Assembly (NCBI RefSeq): GCF_022370635.2
Contig: NZ_CP092362.2
Coordinates: 4,526,001-4,590,000, forward strand
Origin: Mycolicibacterium crocinum
GTDB lineage: Bacteria; Actinomycetota; Actinomycetes; Mycobacteriales; Mycobacteriaceae
Direction: 5' to 3'
DNA: 64,000 nucleotides
A model generated the notes under the pieces. It was not told the origin of the DNA. It ran no database searches and worked only from the letters and a program-made list of their open reading frames with translations. Positions 52,012-60,682 of this stretch are shown here, piece by piece (the first letter of the stretch is position 1; every line of letters begins with the position of its first letter). The position numbers were made by a program, and so were the translations under genes.

Positions 52012-52865
52012 GCTGACTCCTTCGTAGTGGTCCGGCATGCCGTCACGAACCGCGGCCGGCCGGCCAGGTCGCGGTGGGGAGTGATGGCGGTGAAAAGGTT
52101 TGTGTCACTGATGATTTGGACAGTCTCCTGCGAGGTGGTGTCGTCGTGCTCGACGGCGAACAGCCCACCCGGATTGAGCCAGATGCCGGCGAGCCGCACG
52201 ATCGGCGCGATCACGGACATGCCGTCCGCACCACCGAACAGGGCGTGCGCCGGGTCGTGCTCGGCCACTTCGGGTTCCAGCTCTGCCCCGAGCGGAATGT
52301 ACGGCGGGTTGGAAACCACGAGGTCGACGCTACCGGTCAGATCTGGGAGCAACCCGGGGACGGTCACGTCGGCTTCGACGAACTCGACGCTCGTCGATGC
52401 GGCGTTGCCGCGCGCGTAGTCGAGTGCCGTGGGGTCGTCGTCGATGGCGATCACCCGCGCCTGCGGGCGTTCGGTGGCGAGCGCGATCGCCAGCGCACCG
52501 GATCCGGTGCACAGGTCGACGATCACCGGACACTCCGGCAACCGTTGCGCCAGTGCCCATTCCAGCAGCGCCTCGGTTTCCGGGCGCGGAATGAACACGC
52601 CCGGTCCGACTCGCAGGTCGAGCGGGCCGAAGGCTGCCGAGCCGGTCAGGTGTTGCAGCGGAATTCGTCGGCAACGTGCCTGGACGATCGCGTCGAAGCT
52701 CTGGAAGAAGTCAGCGTCAGGTTCGTCGATGGTCCGGAGCCGGCCGCGGTCGGTGCCGGCCAGGTGGGCGGCCAGCAGCTCGGCGTCGACGCGTGCGGAG
52801 TCGATACCGGCCTGGGCGAGGGCAGCGGTGGCCTTATCGATGGCCTGCCGCAGCCGCGTCGTCAT
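52008..52865 (-). CDS. prmC: Release factor glutamine methyltransferase
   Basis: Methylates the Gln of the GGQ motif in RF1 and RF2. 285 residues from ATG 52863-52865, which overlaps the prfA stop (ATGA). SAM site VDLCTGSGALAIALA and the catalytic NPPYIP are present. The open frame to 53492 is a shadow of prfA. Gene order with its substrate prfA directly upstream is conserved. Confidence 0.96.
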   Translation of the reverse strand: MTTRLRQAIDKATAALAQAGIDSARVDAELLAAHLAGTDRGRLRTIDEPDADFFQSFDAIVQARCRRIPLQHLTGSAAFGPLDLRVGPGVFIPRPETEALLEWALAQRLPECPVIVDLCTGSGALAIALATERPQARVIAIDDDPTALDYARGNAASTSVEFVEADVTVPGLLPDLTGSVDLVVSNPPYIPLGAELEPEVAEHDPAHALFGGADGMSVIAPIVRLAGIWLNPGGLFAVEHDDTTSQETVQIISDTNLFTAITPHRDLAGRPRFVTACRTTTKESA

Positions 52866-53929
52866 GCCTGCTGAAGCCGGGACTGCTTGTCCGCCTCGGC
52901 CAGGGCGTCCAGCAGCGAGTCGAGGTCGCCGTCGAGCACCTGGTCGAGATTGTGCGCCTTGAAGTTGATCCGGTGATCGGCGATGCGGTTCTCGGGGAAG
53001 TTGTAGGTGCGAATCCGCTCGCTGCGGTCCACGGTGCGGATCTGGCTGGCCCGGTCGGCGGAGGCGTCGGCTTGCGCCTGTTCCTCGGCCAGAGCCTGCA
53101 GGCGCGCGGCCAGCACGACCATTGCACGGGCCTTGTTCTGCAGCTGCGACCGTTCGTTCTGGCAGGTGACGACGATGCCCGTCGGCAGGTGCGTGATGCG
53201 GACCGCCGAGTCGGTGGTGTTGACGCCCTGACCGCCCTTGCCGGAGCTCCGGTAGACGTCGATGCGCAGGTCGTTTTCGTCGATCTGGACGGCTTCGACG
53301 TCTTCGGGTTCGGGGTAGACCAGAACACCGGCGGCCGAGGTGTGCACCCGGCCCTGGGACTCGGTGACCGGCACCCGCTGAACCCGGTGCACGCCGCCCT
53401 CGAACTTCATCCGCGACCACACGCCGTCGGCCGAGTCGCCCTTGCTGCGGATCGACAGCGTCGCATCTTTGTAGCCGCCGAGATCCGACCACGTCTCGTC
53501 GAGCATGGTGACGGTCCAGCCGTGGCGCTCGGCATAACGGATGTACATGCGGGCCAGATCGGCGGCGAACAACGCCGACTCTTCGCCACCCTCGCCGGAT
53601 TTCACCTCGAGGACGATGTCGTCGGCGTCGTGCGGATCGCGCGGTGCCAGCAGATCGGTCAGGTGCGCGTCGAGCTCGGCGACCCTGGCTTCCAGGTCCG
53701 GCACCTCGGCCGCGAACGACGCATCCTCGGCGGCCAATTCGCGGGCGGCCTCGAGGTCGCCTTGTGCCGCTTCGAGCCGGCGGTAGGTCGTGACGATCGG
53801 GGCCAGCTGCGCGAAGCGACGGCCGACCCGGCGAGCGTTGCCCGCGTCGGCGTGCAGGGCCGGATCGGACATCTGACGTTCGAGGTCGGCGTGTTCGGTC
53901 AGCACGGCTTCAACGGATGCATGCGTCAT
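52862..53929 (-). CDS. prfA: Peptide chain release factor 1
   Basis: 355 residues. The stop-codon reading motif PVT lies at 187-189 and the catalytic GGQ at 232-234 (SSGKGGQGVNTTDSAVR), whose Gln is the target of the neighbouring PrmC. Recognises UAA and UAG. 89 bases after rpmE. Confidence 0.97.
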   Translation of the reverse strand: MTHASVEAVLTEHADLERQMSDPALHADAGNARRVGRRFAQLAPIVTTYRRLEAAQGDLEAARELAAEDASFAAEVPDLEARVAELDAHLTDLLAPRDPHDADDIVLEVKSGEGGEESALFAADLARMYIRYAERHGWTVTMLDETWSDLGGYKDATLSIRSKGDSADGVWSRMKFEGGVHRVQRVPVTESQGRVHTSAAGVLVYPEPEDVEAVQIDENDLRIDVYRSSGKGGQGVNTTDSAVRITHLPTGIVVTCQNERSQLQNKARAMVVLAARLQALAEEQAQADASADRASQIRTVDRSERIRTYNFPENRIADHRINFKAHNLDQVLDGDLDSLLDALAEADKQSRLQQA

Positions 53930-54018
53930 GTTGCTTTCCTCCTCTCGTCACCAGTGCCGAAACGCAAACCGACGCCCGGCCTGCGCGCAGGGCAGCAGAG
54001 CGGGCGTCGGTACAGCAG

Positions 54019-54249
54019 CTATTTGTCGGCAGCCTCGCCGGTCTTGCGCTTTCCGTAGCGCTTCTCGAAGCGGGCCACGCGGCCGCCGCTGTCGAGGATC
54101 TTCTGCTTGCCGGTGTAGAACGGGTGGCACTGCGAGCACACCTCGACGGTGATGTGTCCGCCGTCCTTGGTGCTGCGAGTGGTGAAGGAATTGCCACAAC
54201 CGCAGACCACGGTGGTCTCGTTGTAGGCGGGATGAATCCCAGTTTTCAT
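54019..54249 (-). CDS. rpmE: 50S ribosomal protein L31, zinc-binding (C+) form
   Basis: 76 residues from ATG 54247-54249. Cysteines at 16, 18, 38 and 41 (VVCGCGN, VCSQCHPFY) make the zinc site, so this is the zinc-replete paralogue. The longer frame to 54369 is not supported. In M. tuberculosis rpmE follows rho directly; here about 6.4 kb separates them. Confidence 0.97.
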   Translation of the reverse strand: MKTGIHPAYNETTVVCGCGNSFTTRSTKDGGHITVEVCSQCHPFYTGKQKILDSGGRVARFEKRYGKRKTGEAADK

Positions 54250-54394
54250 GGTGTCCTCTGCATTCGATGGTCGCCGGGTCGCCCTGGTGTTTTTCCTGGT
54301 AATCGGACGTGAACCGGTACCTGAGGTGGTCGACGGTCCAGTATGCCAGGTAGACCGCCACCTGCCCAAACGCGTCGGTGCCGCCGCCTATTCC

Positions 54395-55969
54395 TCAGCC
54401 GATGTCGTAGCTGCGGCCCCGCGCCGACCGCGTCCAGAGCACGCCCTTTTCGGGCTTGGTCCCCTGCCTGATCAGCTCGCGCTTGAGCACCTTGTTGGTC
54501 GCGGTGGCCGGCAATTCGTCGGTGATCCAGACGTACCGTGGCCACGACTTGGGCGACAGGTCGGACTGCTGGGAGAGGAACTCCTCCAGCTCGACGGGGG
54601 TCAGTTCGGCGTCGTCGGCCAGCACGATCGCGGCCATCACCTGGTCGCCCACATGCTCGTCGGGCACCGGGTAGACCGCGACCTGGCTGACCTGCGGCAG
54701 GCGCAGGATGATCCGCTCGATCGGCGCGGCCGCCATGTTCTCGCCGTCGACGCGCATCCAGTCCGCGGTGCGACCGGCCAGGTAGATCCAGCCGTCGGCG
54801 TCGCGGTAGCCCAGGTCACCCGACCAGTACATGCCGTCGCGCAGCCGGTCGTCGGTGGCGCTGCCGTCGTTGTAGTAGCCCCCGAACATGCCGCCGCCGG
54901 TGGTGTTGACGATCTCCCCGACCGCCTCGTCCGGGTTGGCCAGCGCCCCGCTGTCGTCGAACACCGCCGTCGCGCATTCCTGCCGGGTCTCCGGGTCGTA
55001 GATCGCCACCCCGGGGTAGCCGCGCCCCACCGAACCGGGCGGGCAGCCCTCCTCGCGGGTGATGATCACCGCGCCCTCGGTGGAACCGAACCCGTCCCAC
55101 ACCGTGCAGCCGAAGCGGCGGCCGAACTCGGCGATATCGCGGTCGGTGGCCTCGTTGCCGAACGCCACCCGCAGCGGATTGTCGTGGTCGTCGTGCTGCT
55201 CGGGGGTGGCGAGCACGTAGGCGAGCGGCTTGCCGACATAGTTCATGTAGGTGGCGCCGTAGCGGCGCAGATCGTCCAGGAGGCCGGACGCCGAGAACGT
55301 CGCGGGCGCCATGGCCGCACCCGCGTTCAGCGCCACCGCCCAGCCCGCCATCAGCGCGTTGGAGTGGAACAGCGGCATCGACAGGTAACAGACGTCGTCG
55401 GCGGTGAGCCCGAACCGATCGACCAGCGCGACACCGGCGAACGGCACCATGATGTGGGCCACCTGGACCGCCTTGGGCTCGCCGCTGGTGCCCGAGGTGA
55501 AGATCAGCATGAACGTGTCGGTCGGGGCGACCTCGCGGTGCGGTGTCAGCTCCCCGGCGTTGGCCAGCAGACTTGTCCACTCCTGCGAGTCGACGTCGAA
55601 CACCCGGACGCCAGGCAGCTCCAGACCCTCGAGCAGTTCGAGATGGGCCGAGTCGGTGAGCAGAATCTGGCAATCGGCCTTGACGATGTCGCGGGCCAGC
55701 GCCGCGCCGCGCCGCGTGTTGTTGACCCCGCACAGCACATAGCCCCCGAGGCCGGCGGCCGCCATGGCGGTCAGCATCGCGGGGGTGTTGCCCAGCAACG
55801 TCCCGACGTGCAACGGCCGGTCCGGGTCGGCGATCTCGATCAGGCCCGCCGCCTGACGGGCCGCCTCGTCGAGATGCTCGCGCCAGGTCCACACCCGATC
55901 GCCGAATTTCACCGCTGGGGTGGTGTCGTCGAGGCGCTCACGAAGCAGCTGCTGGACGGTCTCGGCCAC
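54395..55969 (-). CDS. Acyl-CoA synthetase, FadD family
   Basis: 524 residues. AMP-binding P-loop LIFTSGTSGEPKAV at 156-169, FGSTEG (A5) in the middle, YWSGDLGYRDADGW (A7/A8) and the C-terminal TNKVLKRELI with the catalytic Lys. Activates a fatty or aromatic acid to its CoA thioester. Overall closest in feel to the FadD1/FadD17 group, which is an impression, not an alignment. Divergent from the TetR gene, with a shared operator candidate between. Confidence 0.9.
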   Translation of the reverse strand: MAETVQQLLRERLDDTTPAVKFGDRVWTWREHLDEAARQAAGLIEIADPDRPLHVGTLLGNTPAMLTAMAAAGLGGYVLCGVNNTRRGAALARDIVKADCQILLTDSAHLELLEGLELPGVRVFDVDSQEWTSLLANAGELTPHREVAPTDTFMLIFTSGTSGEPKAVQVAHIMVPFAGVALVDRFGLTADDVCYLSMPLFHSNALMAGWAVALNAGAAMAPATFSASGLLDDLRRYGATYMNYVGKPLAYVLATPEQHDDHDNPLRVAFGNEATDRDIAEFGRRFGCTVWDGFGSTEGAVIITREEGCPPGSVGRGYPGVAIYDPETRQECATAVFDDSGALANPDEAVGEIVNTTGGGMFGGYYNDGSATDDRLRDGMYWSGDLGYRDADGWIYLAGRTADWMRVDGENMAAAPIERIILRLPQVSQVAVYPVPDEHVGDQVMAAIVLADDAELTPVELEEFLSQQSDLSPKSWPRYVWITDELPATATNKVLKRELIRQGTKPEKGVLWTRSARGRSYDIG

Positions 55970-56030
55970 GGATCTCCCGTCTTCGTATCTTCCGCATTTC
56001 AGGGTGCCTTAGGTCACAATAGAAGCGCAG

Positions 56031-56058
56031 GGTAAACAGAATGTCGAATCTGTCTACC
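56031..56058. promoter_or_regulatory. Candidate TetR operator palindrome
   Basis: ggtaaacaga at 56031-56040 and tctgtctacc at 56049-56058 are complementary at nine of ten positions, with an eight-base centre. The site lies in the 173-bp space between fadD and the divergent tetR, 61 bases from the fadD start and 84 from the tetR start. A TATTGT -10 candidate for fadD follows on the minus strand. Confidence 0.6.
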
Positions 56059-56142
56059 GGTGTGCGGGACGATTGCTCCGGTTCCGGTTTGACAGGATGT
56101 TGGTAGCGGGACTGTCGGGTCGAGGCGAGGAGGGACACCGAG

Positions 56143-56769
56143 GTGACTGCCAGCGCCAACGCCGACAGCAGGCACGGAGCGAAGTCCGTCCAGGAACGAC
56201 TGGTCGACGCCGCGGAATCCTGTTTGCGCGCCAAGGGCATCCGGGCGACCACGGTCTCGGAGGTCGCCGAAGCCGCGGGAGTGTCACGCGGCTGGCTCTA
56301 TCGGCACTATCCCGACAAGGCGTCGCTATTGGGTGCTGCGATCGTGCGGCTGAACAACGCGTTCTGGGCCGAATCGCATCAGGTGCTCGACGGGCTCGAC
56401 GCCTTCGAGGACCGGCTGGCCGTCGGGGTGCGACTGGGCCGCAGCGCCTACGACTCCCCCGGCGCCCTGGTGATGCAACTGCGACGCGACGAACCCGAGG
56501 AGTTCGCCGCCTGCGCAGGCGCCGGCGTGCAGGGCCTGGTGCCGGATCTCGGGCGGTTCTGGCGGCCATATCTCGAGGCAGCGCGTGACCGCGGAGAGAT
56601 CCACGCCGACACCGACCTCGACGAGGCAGCCGAATGGGTGGCTCGGGTCCAGATCACCCTGGGCACGGTTCCCGGCGAGACGATCGACCCCGACGACCAC
56701 TCCGCGGTGCTGCGCTTCATGCGGCGCTATGTGCTGCCGGGCCTCCGAATGGCACCCGCATCGGAATGA
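56143..56769 (+). CDS. TetR-family transcriptional regulator
   Basis: 208 residues from GTG, with GAGGAGGGA seven bases before it. The N-terminal helix-turn-helix is at about 41-68 (TVSEVAEAAGVSRGWLYRHY). The C-terminal ligand domain is all-helical. Position opposite fadD with a palindrome between suggests it represses fadD and itself, with an acyl-CoA or fatty acid as likely inducer; this is inference. Confidence 0.9.
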   Translation: MTASANADSRHGAKSVQERLVDAAESCLRAKGIRATTVSEVAEAAGVSRGWLYRHYPDKASLLGAAIVRLNNAFWAESHQVLDGLDAFEDRLAVGVRLGRSAYDSPGALVMQLRRDEPEEFAACAGAGVQGLVPDLGRFWRPYLEAARDRGEIHADTDLDEAAEWVARVQITLGTVPGETIDPDDHSAVLRFMRRYVLPGLRMAPASE

Positions 56770-56838
56770 TGCTTGAAACTTATTGTGCGCCAAGCGCAAT
56801 CATGATCTCTGCGCCGCACGGGCTGGCCGCCTGACACA

Positions 56839-57654
56839 ATGTCGCCCATGGGGACATGCAGCCGCCGGGGGGCGGTCCTGGTCGCAGCTTTGACCGTCGG
56901 ACTCACCGCGTGTGGGGGTTCGACCAGCACATCGGCGAAGACGACGGCCACCACAGCAGCCGTCAGTTCGTCGGCATCCGCCACCGCGTCGCCGTCGACC
57001 GACGCACCCACCCGCGGCGTCGCCAACAAGCAGACCTACTCGGTCACCCGGTCCACCGCCGGGGATGCCACCACCGACGGCAAGGGGCGCTGGACTCTCG
57101 TCGTCGACACCATCACCGGGGGTGATCCCCGGGTCGCCGGCGTATTCAACAGTGCGGTGCACGCCTCGGCGGCCGGGCAGCTCGAACCGGTCAAACGCGA
57201 CGCCAATCCAGACGGCACATGGACTTTCGAGACCCAGCCGCAGATCTACTTCGGCGGTGCGTCGGTGTCGGAATTGATCAGCGGCCTCTACGTGCCGGTG
57301 CCCGCCGCCCATCCCACCAGCTTCGTCAGCACGGTGGTGATCGATGCCCGCACGGCCAAGCCGATCACGCTGGGCGATTTGTTCACCGACAAGCAGGCCG
57401 GGTTGGACAAGCTCTCCGAGCAGACCAAGGCGCTCCTGCCGGGAGTCAGCGGAGTCGGGCCGACGCCCATGGCCGACGAGCCCGGCAATGCTCCGGTAGA
57501 AGCGAACTTCGCCAACTGGATCCCGACCCCGGCAGGCCTGGAGATCCACTTCGCCGACTACCAGTTCTTCCACGGCACGCCGACGATCACGGTGCCGTGG
57601 TCGGCGCTCGACGGTCTGCTGGCGCCCGGGATGGACGCGCTGCGGCAGAGCTAG
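56839..57654 (+). CDS. Lipoprotein with DUF3298/RsiV-like domain
   Basis: 271 residues. The signal peptide ends GLTAC with lipid Cys25, followed by a Thr/Ser/Ala-rich linker to about residue 60. The soluble domain holds SVSELISGLYVPVP, ARTAKPITLGDLF and a final FHGTPTITVPWSAL, matching the DUF3298 C-terminal region of RsiV-type proteins. No anti-sigma part or transmembrane helix. Exported and membrane-anchored; role unknown. Its stop is two bases from the end of the IS3 element. Confidence 0.84.
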   Translation: MSPMGTCSRRGAVLVAALTVGLTACGGSTSTSAKTTATTAAVSSSASATASPSTDAPTRGVANKQTYSVTRSTAGDATTDGKGRWTLVVDTITGGDPRVAGVFNSAVHASAAGQLEPVKRDANPDGTWTFETQPQIYFGGASVSELISGLYVPVPAAHPTSFVSTVVIDARTAKPITLGDLFTDKQAGLDKLSEQTKALLPGVSGVGPTPMADEPGNAPVEANFANWIPTPAGLEIHFADYQFFHGTPTITVPWSALDGLLAPGMDALRQS

Positions 57655-57688
57655 ATTTCGGCGCGGAAACCGGTGCTGACGGGCGGTG

Positions 57689-58378
57689 TCAAGCTGCGTG
57701 GAGTCGGTTGGGGTCGTTTTCGGCAGGGAGGTTGATGCCGACGACGGGGTCGGGGCTTGTGACGTGTGGGCGTGCTCGGAACCGTTCGGGGTGTGCGTCG
57801 TAGTAGGCCTGTAGAGCTTGGTCGCGGTGATGCCATCGCTGGGTCCAGGATCCGTTGTGGACTTCGTCGGGAGTGAACAGGGCGATGCCGCTGTGGCGGT
57901 GGTGGGTGTTGTACCAGGACACGTAGGTGTCCACCCAGGCGCGAGCGGTGTCGAGGTCGTCGAAGATCCCGGGGTAGTTGGGCCGGTACTTCATGGTGCG
58001 GAACTCCGATTCGGAGAACGGGTTGTCGTTGCTGACCCGGGGCCGGTTATGGGTTTGGGCGATTGCGGAGTCGGCCAGGAGGTCTTTGAGCACGGCCGAA
58101 CGCATCGCCGGCCCGGAATCGGCGTGCACCACCGACGGTGCTCCGTAAGTGGTGATCGCCGTTTCGAACATCTGCTTGGCCAAGTCGTCGCACTCGCGTT
58201 CCTCGACGCGCCAGCCCACGATCTTGCGGGAGTAGATGTCGATAATTGAGTACGCCTTGAACGCCACACCCCGCCACGGACTACGTAGGTCGGTGATGTC
58301 CCAACTCCAGATCTGTTGCGGGCCGGTCGCTTTGAGGACCGGCGCCGGCCGGGGTGCTTTGTTCGTCGAACGGGTCGG
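57689..58378 (-). pseudogene. IS3 transposase OrfB, 3' part (catalytic core)
   Basis: Contains the full DDE set: WSWDITDL, VVHADSG and NPFSESEF, the three acids of the integrase core. It is cut off at the 5' side by the IS256-family element at 58379. Joining it to 59854-60159 with one copy of the 8-bp duplication gives an uninterrupted 331-residue frame (junction ARPVAPTR then STNKAPRP). Confidence 0.88.
58371..58378 (+). repeat. 8-bp target site duplication of the IS256 element, left copy
   Basis: cgggtcgg stands directly before the element end (gagcttgtca) and is repeated at 59846-59853 directly after its other end. IS256-family elements make 8-9 bp duplications. Confidence 0.85.
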
Positions 58379-59845
58379 GAGCTTGTCAAGATTTTTGTGT
58401 AAGTAATTGTGCTCGTTGGGGTTAGAGGTAGGGGTTGATTCGTTCGGGGTAGGCCAGGGCGAGTTGGGCGAGGGCTTGTTTCCAGTTAGTGGTGATCTGG
58501 CCCTCGACGAGGCGGGCTTCGGCGGTGCGTTTCGTGCCGAGCCCGCGCCCGCGTTCCTTGGCGCGGTCGCGGGCCCGTTTGTCTTCGATGTTGCAGATCG
58601 CCAGCCACAGCAGCTTGACCACCGCCGCGTCGTTGGGGAAGTGGCCGCGGTTTTTGATGATCTTGCGCAGTTGGTAGTTCAGCGACTCGATGGCGTTGGT
58701 GGTGTAGATGACCCGGCGCAGCATCGGCGGGAACGCCAAGAAGGGAGTGAACCGCTCCCACGCGTCCTCGAAGACCCGCACCGTGTTCGGGTTGGCTTGA
58801 CCGAGATCGGAGGCCGCGAACGCGTCCAACGCCGCCCTAGCGGCCTCGGCGTCGGGCGCCTGATACACCGTTTTGAGTGCGGCCGCGACGGCCTTTCGCT
58901 GGGTGTAGGACACGAAACGCATCGCTGCGCGGATCAAGTGCACCACACAGGTCTGCACCAACGAGTCTGGCCAGGTCGCCTCGATCGCCTCGGGGAATCC
59001 GGTCAGTCCGTCGCAGCACACGATCAGGACGTCGGCGACACCACGATTGGCCAACTCGGCGCACACCCCGGCCCAGAACTTCGCGCCCTCGGTGGCCTGA
59101 ATCCAGATCCCCAGAACGTGTTTCACGCCCTCCATATCGACGCCAACGGCGATGTGGGCGGCCTTGTTACGCACATGGGCACCGTCACGGACCTTGACCA
59201 CGATCGCGTCGAGATAGATCACCGGGTAGAACGATTCGAGCGGGCGACGCTGCCAGGCCAGCACCTCCTCGAGGACCTCGTCGGTGATCTTGGAGATCGT
59301 CTCGCGACTGATCTCGGTCCCGATCGTCGATGCGAGGTGATGCTCGATATCGCGCACCGTCATCCCGCCGGCATACAGCGAGACGATCATGTCGTCGAGC
59401 CCCCCAACTCGGCGCGAGCCCTTGGGCACCAGCGTGGGGGTGAACGTGGCGTCGCGATCACGCGGGATCGCCAGTTCGACATCGCCGACGCTGGTGGCCA
59501 CCGTCTTCGCCGACGAGCCGTTGCGTGAGTTCGGGAACAACGCAGCCTCGGGATCGCCCTTGTCGTAACCGAGGTGATCGCTGAGCTCGGCCTGCAACCC
59601 CCGTTCCAGGCCCGCCTTGATCAGCTGCTGGATCAATCCATCCTTACCCTCGAGAGTGACCTCGCCAGCGTCGATCATCGCGTACAGCTCATCAAGAGCG
59701 CCCGAGGCCTCCAGGGCTTCTACACCCGCTCGCTGCTCACGCCGACGTTCTTCACGCTCAAGCTTCTTATCCACCACGGTCATCAGTGTGTCTCGGCTTT
59801 CAAATCGGGAGCACCACTACCTCACACAAACCATCTGACACGCTC
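58379..59845 (-). mobile_element. IS256-family insertion sequence, complete
   Basis: 1467 bp with about 26-bp imperfect inverted ends: GAGCTTGTCA on the left and GAGCGTGTCA on the right (read inwards), both continuing to a shared TTTGTGT. It is flanked by the 8-bp duplication cgggtcgg, contains one intact transposase and is inserted inside orfB of an IS3 element. It looks recent and possibly active. Confidence 0.9.
58422..59783 (-). CDS. IS256-family (Mutator-type) transposase
   Basis: 453 residues, no frameshift or stop. N-terminal GKDGLIQQLIKAGLERGLQA, then VTTSVGDVEL-like region (ATSVGDVELAIPRDR), YLDAIVVKVRDG with the first catalytic Asp, VCCDGLTGFPEAI with the second, and the C-terminal TTNAIESLNYQLRKI and CNIEDKR elements typical of the family. 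Cuts and joins its own ends through DDE chemistry. Confidence 0.95.
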   Translation of the reverse strand: MTVVDKKLEREERRREQRAGVEALEASGALDELYAMIDAGEVTLEGKDGLIQQLIKAGLERGLQAELSDHLGYDKGDPEAALFPNSRNGSSAKTVATSVGDVELAIPRDRDATFTPTLVPKGSRRVGGLDDMIVSLYAGGMTVRDIEHHLASTIGTEISRETISKITDEVLEEVLAWQRRPLESFYPVIYLDAIVVKVRDGAHVRNKAAHIAVGVDMEGVKHVLGIWIQATEGAKFWAGVCAELANRGVADVLIVCCDGLTGFPEAIEATWPDSLVQTCVVHLIRAAMRFVSYTQRKAVAAALKTVYQAPDAEAARAALDAFAASDLGQANPNTVRVFEDAWERFTPFLAFPPMLRRVIYTTNAIESLNYQLRKIIKNRGHFPNDAAVVKLLWLAICNIEDKRARDRAKERGRGLGTKRTAEARLVEGQITTNWKQALAQLALAYPERINPYL

Positions 59846-59853
59846 CGGGTCGG
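59846..59853 (+). repeat. 8-bp target site duplication of the IS256 element, right copy
   Basis: Second copy of cgggtcgg, immediately after the inverted end gacacgctc. Removing the element plus one copy restores the IS3 orfB frame exactly. Confidence 0.85.
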
Positions 59854-60159
59854 GGCAACCGGGCGTGCACTCTGGTCATCGATCGCTGCGGCGATGCGCC
59901 ACCAGGAGCGCCGCGAGGCCAGCATCACACCGGTATCCCACATCGTGGCGAAGGATTGATCCACCGACACCCCGGTCGACCAGCCGGCGAGGATCTCGTC
60001 CTGGATCGCCGCTCGTTGGGCGGCACCGATGCGCGAGGGATAGCGTCGAGCCTTCTGCGGTACCGGGTCGGCCACCCGCGGGCGCGGCGAGGACCGGTAA
60101 TGCCAACTCGAGCGCGACAGCTCGATCATCGCCAACGCCCGGCGTTGTGACCCGATCAC
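59854..60159 (-). pseudogene. IS3 transposase OrfB, 5' part
   Basis: From GTG 60157-60159 the peptide reads MIGSQRRALAMIELSRSSWH, the DNA-binding N-terminal part of OrfB, up to DDQSARPVAPTR where the IS256 element interrupts it. In the present arrangement it reads on a few codons into the element and stops. It lies -1 with respect to orfA, and the open phase continues upstream into orfA, so an OrfAB fusion by frameshifting was possible before the interruption. Confidence 0.82.
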
Positions 60160-60164
60160 CGCAG

Positions 60165-60599
60165 TCAGCCCGGCGACGAGTCCGTTCTCGAGGTCGAGGA
60201 ATCGTCGAGATCCTGGATCGTCGGGGCGACGTCGGGCTCGTTGACGTTCATCTCGTGCAAGAGCCCGATAGCTTTTCCCAACAACTCATTGCTGGCCTCG
60301 AGCTCACGCACCCGCGCCTGCAATCGTGCGATTTCAGCTTCATCACGCGCTATCCGCGCATCACGCTGTTTGGCCATCGAGATCCGTTTCCCTTGAGGAG
60401 TCCTGCGACCACCCTCTCGCGGAACCAGGCCCCGGTCGAGATCACCATCAAAAAGAGCCGACTGCCACCGCCTCATCCGGTCACTGGAAAAGCCCTTCTC
60501 GGCAAGCCACACACCCTTCTGCCCCCACGGCTGCCGGTGATACTCGGCAACCAACTCCACGACCTCCTCGGTCGAGAACCCCGGACTAATCGACACCAC
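60165..60599 (-). CDS. IS3-family transposase OrfA
   Basis: 144 residues. A helix-turn-helix in the first half (STEEVVELVAEYHRQPWG, KGFSSDRMRRWQ) and a leucine-zipper-like helix at about 85-115 (DEAEIARLQARVRELEASNE), the usual OrfA layout. Intact, but its partner orfB is split, so the element cannot move by itself unless the IS256 copy leaves. Confidence 0.88.
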   Translation of the reverse strand: MVSISPGFSTEEVVELVAEYHRQPWGQKGVWLAEKGFSSDRMRRWQSALFDGDLDRGLVPREGGRRTPQGKRISMAKQRDARIARDEAEIARLQARVRELEASNELLGKAIGLLHEMNVNEPDVAPTIQDLDDSSTSRTDSSPG

Positions 60600-60682
60600 A
60601 CCCTCCAGAAACTGGTTGAGAACTGACTCACAACCAGCCTGGCAAAGAGGGTGAGCGCCGGTTGGCGCGCCGAAGTTCGGGA

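Larger units (their letters stand above)
57657..60675 (-). mobile_element. IS3-family insertion sequence, interrupted by an IS256-family element
   Basis: Inverted ends: 57657-57685 (TTCGGCGCGGAAACCGGTGC) and 60647-60675 (reverse reading TTCGGCGCGCCAACCGGCGC) match at about 24 of 29 positions. Inside are orfA (60165-60599) and orfB in two pieces (57689-58378 and 59854-60159). No clear short target duplication is visible. The element fills the convergent space between the lipoprotein gene and rho, ending eight bases from the rho stop. Boundaries are by eye. Confidence 0.65.

Noticed and set aside
57689..60599. A CRISPR array, toxin-antitoxin or phage module in the island
   Set aside because: All repeats here are explained by the two insertion sequences; no spaced direct repeats, integrase or phage structural genes are present.
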